From Enoplolaimus lenunculus (Eukaryota; Nematoda; Enoplea; Enoplida; Thoracostomopsidae), in assembly GCA_030248215.1 (NCBI GenBank), contig JASANG010003554.1:56719-120718 (forward strand): 64,000 nt of DNA. The letters run 5' to 3'. The notes beneath the pieces are model-generated. The model saw only the letters and a program-made list of their open reading frames with translations. It did no database searches and was not told the DNA's origin. Within the stretch, counting starts at the first letter, position 1. The number at the start of each line of letters is the position of its first letter. Made by a program: the position numbers and the translations under genes. Shown one piece after another: positions 10,401-19,419 of the stretch.

Positions 10401-12826
10401 AAATATGCAGAAAATAAATTTTGCATTTTAAAAACGGAAATATTATTGGAAAATCGTTTATGCAAACATTTCAATTAGTAGTAACACTCTCGCAATTCTA
10501 CCAAATTACCAAATAGCGAGCTTTCGCGCAAAATAGGGGCTATCACCATAGAACGCGCAATAGTGCTTGCGAAGCTGAGTCCAATGGTGTTAAATTACCT
10601 TTTTGCTTGAGATTTTCGGAAATTGATATTTCGGGATATTGAGAAATTGGGATTGTAGGTTTTCGAGCTGTAGTATCAAAATCGCCGCTCAGCTTTTCGG
10701 TTTACGTGGCCTTCACCCATAGTCCTACAGTTTTATATATTGCATATAGTTTCTGATTTTTTCTTTTGTTCAAATTTCGATATTTGTTACGTGTCACATC
10801 TTGATTCTTGGTAGGCGGTATGCAAGCTATAGGCCGCGAAAGCGTTCCTGTCGTAATAAAGCTGCATTCATTTTTTTCAGATCGGTCATTGCGGTTCCGC
10901 GACATAGCATCCCGACGAGGCGCCCTTACTTTCAAGCGAAAATCACCTGGAAGTCCGAACTCACCAATCTCGTTTATTGCCAAAAAACCTGAGTTTGCCG
11001 GTAACCTATGTTTCATTAAATTTCAATTCCACAAAGATGAAAATGGACCACACTACAAGCCATTTCTATTCAAATCACTCCATGGCAGTTCACACCGCAT
11101 TGTACTAAAAGAGCTCACAGAGAATTGTAGCTAATAAACGGCTTAATTTTTTTAAACACCAATAAGAGGTTAACACCCCAGGATGGCAGGCTTTCAAACA
11201 AAAAAGTTTATTTTCGAAGGGACGGAAGGAGGGACAGACGGACGGATTGACGGACGGAAAGACGGAAGGGCGGACGGAAAGACGGACGGACGGACGGAAG
11301 GGCGGACGGAGGGATTGAAACGCTTCGCGTAACTCCGAGCTGTGCTGGGAGCTTCGCTTCGCTCAATAACCTCTGTAGGAAGGCGAATAATGTGGGAAAA
11401 TAAGATTATAACTTCGGTAATTCGGTGAAAAATCCGTTCCAAAACCATAATCTTAGCAATCTGCCTTATTTGTGTCAAATACTAGCTTTGTGCTTTGAAC
11501 CGCTGTTTCCCGTTTCATATGAAAATTTTATGCGGGTAGTAAATATTTTTGGTTCACACTGTAGCGGTGTTCATCTCCAAGACCACCTTTTTTACTACAT
11601 ACACTGTAAAAACGATGAGTTAAATTGACTCCCTCCGAAATAGGCTCTGCGGGACTAGGTACACAAACTCAGTCAAATTCGACTCAGTCAGAGTCAAACG
11701 TGCGATTCAGTGAGTCGAGTTTGACTCTGACGGAGTCGAATTTGACTCCGTTTATGTAGTCACAACATTTTCATCTAATTTTATTTTCTCACATCCTGAG
11801 TTTATTTGTTATATCCAGTTGCCTTCATAGCCCACTCAGTCTCCACTAATGCCACTAATGTTTGCAATGACTGCGAGGTTAATTTCAGCTCTAATAGTTG
11901 AGAACGGCACCGAAACGTTCCAAAAACAACAACAACCACAACAAAACAACACCACATTTCATCAAACTGCGCCACAAAACGCAACACAAACAACTCAAAC
12001 ATTAACATCAACAAGGCAACTTTCACAGGCAACAACTAGTCAAACTAGTAGTACCAGTAGTTCCGCGTCACAAAGCAACGACAACGCGTGTTTAATGGCT
12101 AAAAATCGGGGCGAAAGATGTCACAGTACAACTGGCTTACTCAATGGATCGCCGGCAGGATTGAGATTCTACTATAACGATGTTACTAAACGTTGTGAGC
12201 TGTTATTCTACAAAGGATGCGGCGGTAATGAAAATCGATTCACGTCAAAAGCACGTTGTATTGCTGTTTGCGTGGTATGTTTTAGTTCGATAATTTTTTG
12301 TTGAGATTTTGCAAGTTCGCGACGCCATACCGTGAGAGATTTATCATTCCCCCACGTGAATATTTTTTTATTTCGTCCGAGAGTTATCTAGTAGAATTCG
12401 GATCGTTGTTTCTGGAATAAGAGGCATATGCCATCGCCACACAGGCCCTGTCGGTACTAACGGTCTGCACGACCTCTGTTTGAAGTTTTGCTCAAAGTTA
12501 ATGACCACGCCGGGAATCGAACCTCGGCCCTCTTGCGCTCGAGCTAAGCATGCTACCACTACACCACGCGGTCATTACAACAACTTATACCGGTATATGT
12601 GCACAGGCATGGCAACATTTGCTTTACATACACTTATATGTGCACATTTACCGATAGGTTCCCTTTAACACTACTTGTGGATTTCCAAGCAATATCGCAT
12701 TTTGCTGAGCACGAAGTAATCTTGCTCTATTAAACATTTTGCAAACGTTAAAGCAATTAACAATGCAAGTTAGTTTTGTTTCAGGTGCCTAGATTAGCCA
12801 GCCAAAAACTAACGCCTGCAAGCTAA
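1189..12826 (+). CDS. Kunitz / lustrin / antistasin-like multidomain secreted protein (3' part, 11 exons)
   Basis: CDS exons: 1189-1446, 1929-2054, 4371-4478, 5296-5349, 6503-7582, 7956-8138, 9004-9141, 9448-10209, 10881-11000, 11889-12274, 12785-12826 (stop TAA 12824-12826). Together they encode 1084 residues. Module order is antistasin-like, antistasin-like, linker, lustrin, basic linker, Kunitz, lustrin, long basic linker, Gln/Thr/Ser linker, Kunitz, short tail. Every intron is phase 1 except the last (phase 0), which is typical of shuffled extracellular modules, and the reading frame stays open across all junctions. Nematode proteins combining Kunitz and lustrin modules are known, for example the moulting protein MLT-11, but orthology is not claimed. 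The signal peptide and start codon must lie upstream of the window. Likely role, inferred from modules only: secreted matrix or cuticle protein with protease-inhibitor-like domains. An AATAAA lies at 13277-13282. Introns carry hAT-type MITEs and a SINE-like element. Confidence 0.85.
1929..2054 (+). CDS. Exon: second antistasin-like module
   Basis: Acceptor ATCAACAG ends at 1928; donor GTAAAA at 2055; phase 1 to phase 1. After a Pro-rich lead (PPSIRPPPIH) it repeats the cysteine pattern of the previous exon, C-x5-C-x5-C-x8-C-x2-C-x-C, ending CIQCVC. The repeated pattern in two consecutive symmetric exons supports both calls. Confidence 0.75.
2308..2691. mobile_element. hAT-type MITE with perfect 8-bp target duplication
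   Basis: Begins CAGTGGCGGATCCAGG and ends GGATCCGCCATTG, an imperfect inverted repeat with the CAGTGGCGGATCC end common in invertebrate hAT elements. It is flanked by the exact 8-bp direct repeat GTTGTCAG at 2300-2307 and 2692-2699. No transposase is present. Its interior (about 2391-2560) matches another repeat family (GTGACCC-AATAAGA, see 13589-13715), which may be nested. It sits in the intron between the second antistasin-like exon and exon 4371-4478. Confidence 0.85.
2985..3095 (-). repeat. tRNA-derived SINE-like fragment
   Basis: On the minus strand an A-box-like TAGCTCAGTGG and a degraded B-box GGGATCGAATC are spaced as in a tRNA. The adjoining text GGAGCTTGAC..CTCTCACGTCTTGTG recurs at 47755-47870, so this is a dispersed tRNA-derived repeat and not a working tRNA gene. 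Confidence 0.45.
4371..4478 (+). CDS. Exon: Gly/Ser/Thr-rich linker
   Basis: Acceptor ATTTTCAG ends at 4370; donor GTGGGA at 4479; phase 1 to phase 1, 108 bp, open throughout. It encodes a low-complexity linker (contains YQTTGGGPGYSPSLNGR) without cysteines. Confidence 0.65.
5296..5349 (+). CDS. Exon: short Pro-rich linker
   Basis: Acceptor TGTTTTAG ends at 5295; donor GTAATG at 5350; 54 bp, phase 1 to phase 1. It encodes PLQPNAGQTVPAYGSPTG. It is short, and is supported by strong splice motifs and phase match rather than by homology. Confidence 0.6.
5429..5928. repeat. Inverted-repeat element enclosing a CGGAATC-type MITE
   Basis: The outer ends GACCGTATTCTCAAA (left) and TTCGAGAATACGGGCC (right) are inverted copies; the same motif recurs at about 62231-62250. 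Inside, 5440-5758 carries clusters of CGGAATC hexamers at both ends and closes with GGTTGTACTCTG, matching the terminal sequence of the hAT-type MITEs elsewhere in the window. This looks like one element inserted in another. No clean target duplication was found. Confidence 0.5.
6503..7582 (+). CDS. Exon: lustrin module and basic linker
   Basis: The longest exon, 1080 bp; acceptor TTGTACAG ends at 6502, donor GTAGTT at 7583, phase 1 to phase 1. A Gln/Ala/Pro-rich lead is followed by a lustrin cysteine-rich module (from CPGGLLPMQY through QCPPGSHCNF to VCCPEG; six cysteines). Shortly after comes a polybasic stretch KQKRRKKRSVADR, a good furin-type cleavage motif. The rest is Ser/Gly/Leu/Pro-rich with clusters such as NRRRRRPP. 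The antisense and out-of-frame ORFs over this exon are shadows. Confidence 0.85.
7956..8138 (+). CDS. Exon: first Kunitz module
   Basis: Acceptor TTCTGCAG ends at 7955; donor GTGAGT at 8139; phase 1 to phase 1. It encodes one complete Kunitz/BPTI module with six cysteines spaced 8, 15, 7, 12 and 3 and the hallmark CxxxxxSGCGGNxNNF. The residue after the second cysteine (P1 in BPTI numbering) is Asn (GGCNGSL) instead of Lys or Arg, so trypsin-type inhibition is doubtful. Confidence 0.9.
8437..8945. repeat. GTGACCC-family repeat split by the 8495-8852 MITE (minus orientation)
   Basis: The text right of the MITE (8853-8945: TTAATTGGGACTCAAAATG..TTATTCGGGCCACTACA) is the reverse complement of the family at 13589-13715 and 2391-2560, and GGGCTCTAATTA left of the MITE resumes the same family. 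The MITE therefore landed inside an older copy. Confidence 0.5.
8495..8852. mobile_element. hAT-type MITE, CCGGAG family
   Basis: Starts TAGGGTACAACCGGAGGT and ends TTCTGGTTGCACCCTG, an imperfect terminal inverted repeat. Flanks are CTAATTAA (8487-8494) and CTAATTAG (8853-8860), an 8-bp duplication with one mismatch. Subterminal regions are rich in CTCCGG / CCGGAG hexamers. It lies in the intron between the first Kunitz exon and the second lustrin exon. The reading frames across it are non-functional. Confidence 0.8.
9004..9141 (+). CDS. Exon: second lustrin module
   Basis: Acceptor TTGTTTTAG ends at 9003; donor GTATAG at 9142; phase 1 to phase 1. The module CPDGSSPLGG..VICSSISCPSGFFC..FVCCRG has the same six-cysteine pattern as the lustrin module in the 6503-7582 exon. 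Confidence 0.8.
9448..10209 (+). CDS. Exon: long basic linker
   Basis: Acceptor GTTTTAG ends at 9447; donor GTAAGT at 10210; 762 bp, phase 1 to phase 1. No cysteines. It is rich in Gln, Pro, Ser and Asn with strongly basic clusters (KPRRRHKASRRQRGSRTRLR; GSGRRRQAAATN). Such stretches could be proprotein-convertase sites or polyanion-binding segments; this is inference. The frame is open over its whole length. Confidence 0.75.
10881..11000 (+). CDS. Exon: basic linker
   Basis: Strong acceptor TTTTTTTCAG ends at 10880; donor GTAACC at 11001; 120 bp, phase 1 to phase 1. It encodes a cysteine-free Arg/Lys/Ser-rich segment (FRDIASRRGALTFKRKSPGS). Supported by splice motifs, phase and composition like the neighbouring linkers. 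Confidence 0.65.
11217..11311. repeat. GGAC/GGAA tetranucleotide microsatellite
   Basis: Imperfect tandem GACGGACGGAAG-type units of 4 bp within the intron between exons 10881-11000 and 11889-12274. The Pro/Ser/Arg frame on the minus strand is a by-product. Confidence 0.8.
11590..11765. repeat. GAGTCAAATTGACTC-type dispersed repeat
   Basis: ACACTGTAAAAACGATGAGT followed by repeated short inverted GACTC/GAGTC motifs. A second copy lies at about 54468-54570 (ACACTGCAAAAAAATGGTGAG), including the shared TCCGAAATAGGCT segment. The ACACTGTAAAA start suggests a DNA-element terminus. Confidence 0.55.
11889..12274 (+). CDS. Exon: Gln/Thr/Ser linker and second Kunitz module
   Basis: Acceptor TTAATTTCAG ends at 11888; donor GTATGT at 12275; phase 1 in, phase 0 out. 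An N-terminal Gln/Asn/Thr/Ser-rich linker, probably O-glycosylated, precedes a six-cysteine Kunitz module ending YKGCGGNENRF..CIAVC. The residue after the second cysteine is His (ERCHSTT), and the segment between cysteines 2 and 3 is 24 residues against 15 in BPTI, an insertion of about nine. Neither feature is expected of a classical trypsin inhibitor. Confidence 0.85.
12361..12573 (-). mobile_element. tRNA-derived SINE (or tRNA pseudogene with tail)
   Basis: The minus-strand head 12503-12573 has a fully pairing 7-bp acceptor stem (GACCGCG/CGTGGTC), A box TGGTGTAGTGG and perfect B box GGTTCGATTCC. The anticodon and T stems pair only 3 of 5 positions, so it is unlikely to be a working tRNA. 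About 130 bp of unrelated body follows, ending in an A-rich run (AAATAAAAAAATA), the layout of a tRNA-type SINE. It lies in the last intron of the mosaic gene. Confidence 0.55.
12785..12826 (+). CDS. Terminal exon of the mosaic protein
   Basis: Acceptor TTGTTTCAG ends at 12784; phase 0, matching the preceding exon. It encodes VPRLASQKLTPAS and then TAA. It is short, but the phase match and good acceptor make it the best C-terminus. Confidence 0.6.
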   Translation: MPRLASQKLTPAS

Positions 12827-13588
12827 CCCTGCTGCAACAAACTCATCAATCATGACCAAACGCATTTAAATGAAGATGTCTTTCACAAAGGCGGATCACA
12901 ATGCAGACCAAAGAGGCCGCACCTTAAATCCCACACCTTCAAGTGGCCCGTAACGCGTGTTCCAAAAATGAAAGTTTTAAATGGAGAAATATATTTCAAC
13001 GAACACTTTTCATAAAGTATTTTATGTGCGTTCGCAACAGAAATCAGCCTCAGGACCCCGACTAGATTGTGATCCGCCTCCTGGTCTTCCATATGATAGC
13101 GATTACTAGAGAAATGAACTGTTTTTCTACTTATTGTTATAAATCTCGTCCAGTGATTGTGTATTTATTAGTAATCTTTCATTCAACTCAACGGATCCGC
13201 TTTAAGCATAAACCACAATTAGTTCAAATTCAATAAGTTTGCGAAATTTTACTCACAATCAAGCAAAATGATGTTCAATAAAATTTAAACTTATGAATGC
13301 GATACTTTTCCAGTCTTTTATGCAATATTCCTGAACAACCTAAGGCATCTTCCGCAATAACAAGCGTGCAGTCATTTGTGGTTTTACAATCAAACAAGTG
13401 AAAACCTCATAACTACTAAAAGGCGATAACGTTTTCTGTGTTTACTGTGCGAGCTGTATTGATTTGAAAAATATTGACGCGAAACACTAGTATCAATTGT
13501 TTGAGGACGTGTTTAGAAAAACATTTCGTTTCATTTTATTGCTGTATGAACAAATAACATTTGCACTCTGGAAGACATCCTACGTACT

Positions 13589-13715
13589 GTAGTGACCCGA
13601 ATATGAAGAGGTTCCTATTTTGAGTATCAATCAGTAGGAGTCTGTATCCATAATAAGTCTGTAAATAGAGTCCATAAATGTCAATTATCCCTTGTGCATT
13701 AATGATTCCAGGAAC
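13589..13715. repeat. GTGACCC-AATAAGA family repeat
   Basis: TAGTGACCCGAATATGA..TTTTGAGTATCAATCAGTAGGAGTC.. is shared with 2391-2560 and, in reverse, with 8853-8945 and 62045-62160. Four copies in 64 kb make it a dispersed family; no terminal structure was resolved. Confidence 0.6.
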
Positions 13716-14374
13716 GAACAACTGGCATAAATTTTATTAAATAATCCAGAAAATAATTTATGGACATGGCAACTAACAAAAATGCTACGCGAGGTCAGTT
13801 CTGCCCAAAAAAGAGAATGACATAATGAAGGGTGTTAGGCCTGAAGAAGGACAGCGGAGGACGGGTTAAAAATTAACAGTCCGTAACCGAATAACGAGGG
13901 GGTACACTTTGGAGATTACAAATAAATATCAGTCCCCAAACTGGATGTTCTATTTTCACTGCTCTATGCCCGTTTTTTAACCGCGCTCAAGATTAAGCTG
14001 TCACAGTTTAGCGTAAACTTTTTTCAACAAAAACATTCACATTCAAAGTTTACGATCACAAAACAAGAAACCATCATGACTTCAAAGTCGATTGGTGTTT
14101 GGAACTTGTTATATTTTATAATGACGAAATTTGTATATAATGCTGGATTTTATCCCTAATTATAGCCTGTGAATGCTATAATGTCAAAAAGATTCCTAAT
14201 AAAAAATTTCATTATTCTTCAAAGGTGTGTGTTTGTGAAAATCAAAGCGTCGGAAAAGAATTGTTTAAAAATTAAATTTGAGCTTACAGTCTAGCGCTGA
14301 CTGATATAACCATCCATCTAAAAATATACTAGGTAATTTACTGGACCATTTGACTTTTATGTAATACTCTAATA

Positions 14375-14504
14375 CAATTTCCACAGTATCATGCGTGACT
14401 TTTAAGGGGGTAGTGTGCAGCGCACTGAAGCCAAAAAAGCTTCAGAACTCTGCACACTACCTCCTCAAAAGTCACCTGGTGTTCGCATAATGTTGTGGAA
14501 ATTG
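14375..14504. repeat. Foldback (snapback) inverted repeat
   Basis: The two arms are nearly perfect reverse complements around an A-rich loop: GTGACTTTTAAGGGGGTAGT..CTGAAGC, loop about AAAAAA, then GCTTCAG..ACTACCTCCTCAAAAGTCAC. Weaker pairing extends outward to CAATTTCCACA / TGTGGAAATTG. The whole stretch can fold into one long hairpin. It ends 67 bp from the stop codon of the minus-strand receptor, so it probably lies in that gene's 3' UTR. Confidence 0.85.
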
Positions 14505-14571
14505 CATAACGACCCGACTTTGGCGTAAACTATCCATAACAAATGTAACTGATTTTGCAATCTTGGTACCA

Positions 14572-15744
14572 TCACTCAGTAGATAACACATAGGATTTTG
14601 TTGCGCTCGAAAACCCAAACGATTTAACGCTTCCTTTTATGACTGAAAATTTTCGTTTAAAAACATTCACAGCCCGAGTCCGCCATGTGCGATTTTGACG
14701 TAATTCTAGCCGGCCGCATGATCCGACGAACACAATGATCTTTAACAGCGAAATATCGCAAAAAATTGCATGTTTTGCATACAGCAAGGCGCTGTTCGTT
14801 ATCATTTGCGCTAATACAACAACTTCAAACAATTTACCAACCCGTAACCATAGCATTCCTGATACAAAATCTAACGATACACCCAGCCCATAATAGTAAA
14901 GTGTACTGATTATGTAGCACATCGCTCGCGGCAGAAGGCCTAACAGTTGAACAGTGCTCAAACTGACTAACATTAACGCTATCCTGCCTTCACGAAACTT
15001 TGAACTACTTTTCCCACTTCTCAGCCGTTCTTCAGAATTGATATCATTACGCGTGGTTGAAATTAATGATTTATGCCGAATTCCAATCCGAATTATTTGG
15101 TATGCGAGCACACTGTTCAGCACCAGTGATATGCATGATGCTGCCGCCCCATCAACAACAATAGTAAAAAATAGTTGAAATGCAATCGTTTTGGATTGTG
15201 ATTTAATTACACTATCAGAAAGCCAACACAGCCCGTTTGAATCTAGATTAAACAACGCTGGTACGCATGCACATATTGCAAGTCCCAGCAGCCCAAATCC
15301 ACAAAGAATCCATGCAATGCGACGTGAAAGCGTGCAACGATGATATATTGGAAACGACAGTGCAATAATGCGTTCAACTGCGATGAACACTAACAAATGT
15401 GTCGACAAAAAATTGCAACACGAATAAACATATTTCATTAATTTGCACGACGGACCATTCAATTTGTTGAGTGACACTGAAATTTTACCTCCAGAATACT
15501 CATAGAGTCCCATTTTCAAAAAATCTTCAAGAATCCCAAGTTCGACGGCAAAACACGTATCACTAGAGATCAAAAATGCTACCGCATAATGGTATGTTCG
15601 TAGCTGTGAGCGTCGTGTCACAAATACTGCAAGCACTGCAATATTTGCAGTCACAATCCACGCAACCAACAATGGATACGCATAAGCTACTAATTTGTAG
15701 TGTATCAAGTCCAGGGTGACTAAGATAGATGTATGATTCTTCAT
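14572..15744 (-). CDS. Seven-helix receptor (rhodopsin-like GPCR, nematode peptide-receptor type), intronless
   Basis: One uninterrupted 390-codon frame from ATG at 15744 to TGA at 14572. Seven hydrophobic segments lie at about residues 16-43, 52-75, 101-127, 142-166, 187-220, 254-282 and 302-328. Class A features: paired cysteines C100 (start of helix 3) and C173 (second extracellular loop), an ERI triplet at 124-126 in place of DRY, a helix 6 proline (LLGLLP, 267-272), and NSALLY at 317-322 where NPxxY is expected. N3 (NHT) is a glycosylation site. The third intracellular loop and tail are rich in Ser, Lys and Arg. These are typical of divergent nematode neuropeptide or orphan receptors; the ligand cannot be inferred. 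A single exon is notable beside the heavily split neighbours and could reflect an old retrocopy. Confidence 0.85.
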   Translation of the reverse strand: MKNHTSILVTLDLIHYKLVAYAYPLLVAWIVTANIAVLAVFVTRRSQLRTYHYAVAFLISSDTCFAVELGILEDFLKMGLYEYSGGKISVSLNKLNGPSCKLMKYVYSCCNFLSTHLLVFIAVERIIALSFPIYHRCTLSRRIAWILCGFGLLGLAICACVPALFNLDSNGLCWLSDSVIKSQSKTIAFQLFFTIVVDGAAASCISLVLNSVLAYQIIRIGIRHKSLISTTRNDINSEERLRSGKSSSKFREGRIALMLVSLSTVQLLGLLPRAMCYIISTLYYYGLGVSLDFVSGMLWLRVGKLFEVVVLAQMITNSALLYAKHAIFCDISLLKIIVFVGSCGRLELRQNRTWRTRAVNVFKRKFSVIKGSVKSFGFSSATKSYVLSTE

Positions 15745-18324
15745 TTATTAATTCGGGAACAAATTCTGCTGTATATATGTTCAATAATTATTTCCCAATC
15801 ACATTGCATGAAGGTCTCTGAAAAGGTTCAAAAAATTATGTCCTACGCTCCCCCAATCAAAAGGTTTAGTTACAATACTGAAATATGTTCTCGCACACTT
15901 CAATTAAGGACAAGGTTTAGGCTATTGACTCAGGCTTAGGTTTCGACAAAGGCTTAACAGGCTTAGGCTTAGGTAAGAGTTATCGTAAACCTAAGCTTAA
16001 GGAAACCTTCGGAATGAAATGAACAAGAACAGCAAACTTTTTGTCGACGGCAACAGGATCGACTTTTTAACTGTTTTTCAACGTATCGTTCATTGTACGT
16101 ATATCTGTTATTTCACTATGAAATTTCTTTTACTTTTTGTCACCGCCGTCGGGCGGTGACTCTTGTATTTGCTCGCGGCTATTTTCACCGAAATATGTAT
16201 TATGTATATATTAAAACGTGTAATTTTGGTTAAATTTACAAAATTCTAATCTAGAATTTTTCACTCAAACCCTATTATAATATCTTTATATGCGGAAATG
16301 TGATACAATTTCTTGATTGGACGGAATGTATACGTTTGATTACAGTTCGTGCGTATTCAAAATCGTAACAATCCTAAGTTCCGCCTGGAAAATAATCGTC
16401 TGTGATGCCGTTCAGTAAAATTAAGCAGGTTTGCATGCTCAAAGGTCTGTTTTAAGACCTGGGGAAGAGTAAAGGTTTTTGTAGTCTGTAAGTCAGCATG
16501 CAAAACAAACCAAAATAACAACTGTTCGGCTTATAGTCACCTGCACAAACCGGTTTCCCTAATTGCACATAATTTTACCGCCTACGTCTTCGTTCAGCGA
16601 AAATAAGCGGAAATTCTACGTTGTTAACATTAAAAATGAATAACAACAACAACAACCATAACACTTAGAAGAGCTTTGTTCTACTGTAGAATTTTCGTTT
16701 CAAGCAAAACATCAGTTGAACTCGAGCTCCGACTTAAATCGAAGTCGACATTCAGGGAGTATGTAAAAGGCATATATCTTGAAATAGAAAAGTGTGGACG
16801 TAATTGCGCGAAAACTAGAATAATGGCTTGAATTCTGAAGCCTTTAACTCAAGTATAACTTTATACTTAAATATTTGCTGAGCAGCTGCTGGACCATATA
16901 GATGAAAGGCGGACCGTTTTTTCTGGGGCCTGATACGAAGTAAGCTAGGGTAAGACTCAGGTTTATGTATAAACTTATTCCTATGCTTAGGCTTTGGGAT
17001 ATAAATACTACTGCTAAAGCCTTGATTTATACATTGGCTTAATTACTAAACCAATTTGATATTTGTGAAAGAATGGCTTCAGTTAATAAGTAAATATTAA
17101 GTATCGGAAAGTTTTTGACGCGAGTTCTTCTTTTCTTAAGTAAATAATTAAGCAAAACTTAAGTGGATATGTAGTTAACTAAGTTTTCAGAAACACTCCA
17201 TTTTATCGTTTTTAAAAGCGTATATACTCTAGGTTAAGTAAATACTTAAGTCGCTGCCTAATTTTGATGTATAAAAAACGAGCCATTCAGGCACGCTAGT
17301 TTGGATCTAGTAATGGTACACTATGGTGCCTCTTTAATTTCTAGCAAAACTTACTTTTTTGTTATAACAATGGCTAACACTGCGTTTATTTTTTGATTAA
17401 AATATTAAGTACTTACTTAATTCCGGCCACTTAACTAAGTACTTATGATAAGTTAAGTTAGTACTTAGTAAGCTGTCTTAAATTTACAACGTTCCGCTGG
17501 CAAAATGTTAAGGCTTAATTACTCAAAGGCAATTTGTCTGTGTGCAGATAACCAAAACTAGATCCATATTTATGTGAATTCTATCATTTGAGTTTGATGG
17601 AGTAGAAGAATTTTGGGTTTTGGCAAACTCGCGGTGACCGTACATTTGACATTCAGTCAAATAACTTGTTCAAAGTATCGTTCAATGTATGTAATTCTAT
17701 TCTTGGAGCATCAAATCACAATTGAAGGTTGTTAAAACCACTTTTTCAACCAATTTTGTCAAAGTTTCAGCTGCGTTATTGGTCAGAAGCCTAATATACT
17801 ATAACTTGTCAACTTCAGTCAAAAAGAAAGAACGCTAACTCTTAGCGGTATAAATATGTGGGCAGTCCTAGTTCTAAATAAAAAATACGCTGAAACGTTA
17901 ATTGGTTTAAATACATTTGACCATACATTGGTTAGAACTTAATGTCAAACGTTCCGACCAGAAAAACTGCATTTGTTTGATCTTAATAAATTTGGCAGAT
18001 ACCTACAGTCTCATTCTATATCAGATTAGTGATAATGAAAGCGAAAGGACAATCTTGTAATCGCATACCACGCAAAGAGGAGCCAAACCGGCATTATGTT
18101 CCAATATATTAAGACTACAGCGAATCTTGAATATTTGGACCAATAAAGCTTTCAACAATGTAAATATTCCTAGGTTTAAGAGTCCTCAGCGTAATAAAGA
18201 CAAGTCTAAAACAAAGCTTAAGCATAGCACAAGCAAAAAATTAGTCTAAAATTTAAACCTACTTTATTGCGGTCTAGTGAGAAAGCAGGCACTAGTGGGT
18301 CCACAGTGGGAAGGGCGGGCATAC

Positions 18325-18460
18325 ATCCCCCGTCAGAATTTTTTTGTGATAGAATGGTAAGGTCTCTTACACTTTGCCCCCTCAGAATTTTTTGTGATAA
18401 AAATGTTAAGGTCCCCGCCTTACAAGTTTTCCCGCTCAGAAAATTTTTTGGTGAAAAATT
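18325..18460. repeat. Short tandem triplication
   Basis: Three imperfect units of roughly 55-60 bp, each with CCCC(G/C)TCAGAATTTTTTGTGATA followed by AAGGTC-like text. The reading frames here follow the repeat and are not considered coding. Confidence 0.55.
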
Positions 18461-19419
18461 GCGTTTCAACCCATTTAGCAGCCGCCCATCAGAAATTTCT
18501 GGATTCGTCGCTGAAAGCGGGGTATCACTAATAGTTAAAACGGGCTGATGGTTGCACGATATAGCGTAAGTAATGTGGTTCTTTCTACTTGGAACATTAA
18601 ACGACTCTGTACATCTAGTTCGAAGGAAGGCTGACTTTCGATAGAATCTCTGTTGCAGTGGTTTAAATCACACAGAACCAAACCAAATCAATTCAATTTT
18701 TGTGGCTAACGCAAGTACTTTTTAGTCAGCAGCAATCTTTTAAAGCGGCCCAGGCATCCAGGTAAATATCCGGCAAGAATTTCCGGATAACCGGATATGA
18801 AAAAATATCCGATGCCAATCAGTAATAAATCAATGCTATAAAGTCACAGACCAAGTTACAGCGTTTTTCCAAGAATCTGTACAAACATGAAATGAAAAAT
18901 TGATTAAGCTTAAATTTATATTCTATAGTAATCACATAAAATAAGCATAAAAGAGCATAACTTCAAGCGTATAAACGGCGTTTAGTTAAGATCCAATTAT
19001 TGGTTTAACAAGCATTATCGTAAATAATCATTTAAATGAAATACCATAAAATTGTGTTTTAACTAAAGAATATCCTGCTACAAAGATAACAAATGATTAT
19101 TGATTAACATTTACGTAATTTCGAAACGTTGTAAAAATATATAAAACAATAAAGCGGAACTAATTTGGAACCGTTTATGTTGTACAGGTAATTAATATAA
19201 TATATACACTTTACAGTAGATCCTATTCAATTTTATAAGGCACTACTACAAAAACTATAGCTCCGTAAAATCTAAGTTAAGCAGATTCTGATCGACACAG
19301 TTCCATAATCAGCAATGCTCGATGCACACTTTTAAATACAACACAAATTGCTTTGTGACAGCAAGAGTATCAAGCAATAATCACTGATGAACTGTAGAGG
19401 AGGGTGTATAATCAGAGTT

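Larger units (their letters stand above)
12827..14571. other. Intergenic / 3' UTR region
   Basis: Holds the probable 3' UTR of the plus-strand mosaic gene (AATAAA at 13277-13282), a GTGACCC-family repeat (13589-13715) and the foldback repeat 14375-14504. No convincing coding exon was seen. Confidence 0.5.

Noticed and set aside
12503-12573. Functional tRNA gene (minus strand)
   Set aside because: Acceptor stem and A/B boxes are good, but anticodon and T stems pair only 3 of 5 positions, the apparent anticodon (CGA, Ser) lacks the long variable arm of tRNA-Ser, and a SINE-like body follows.
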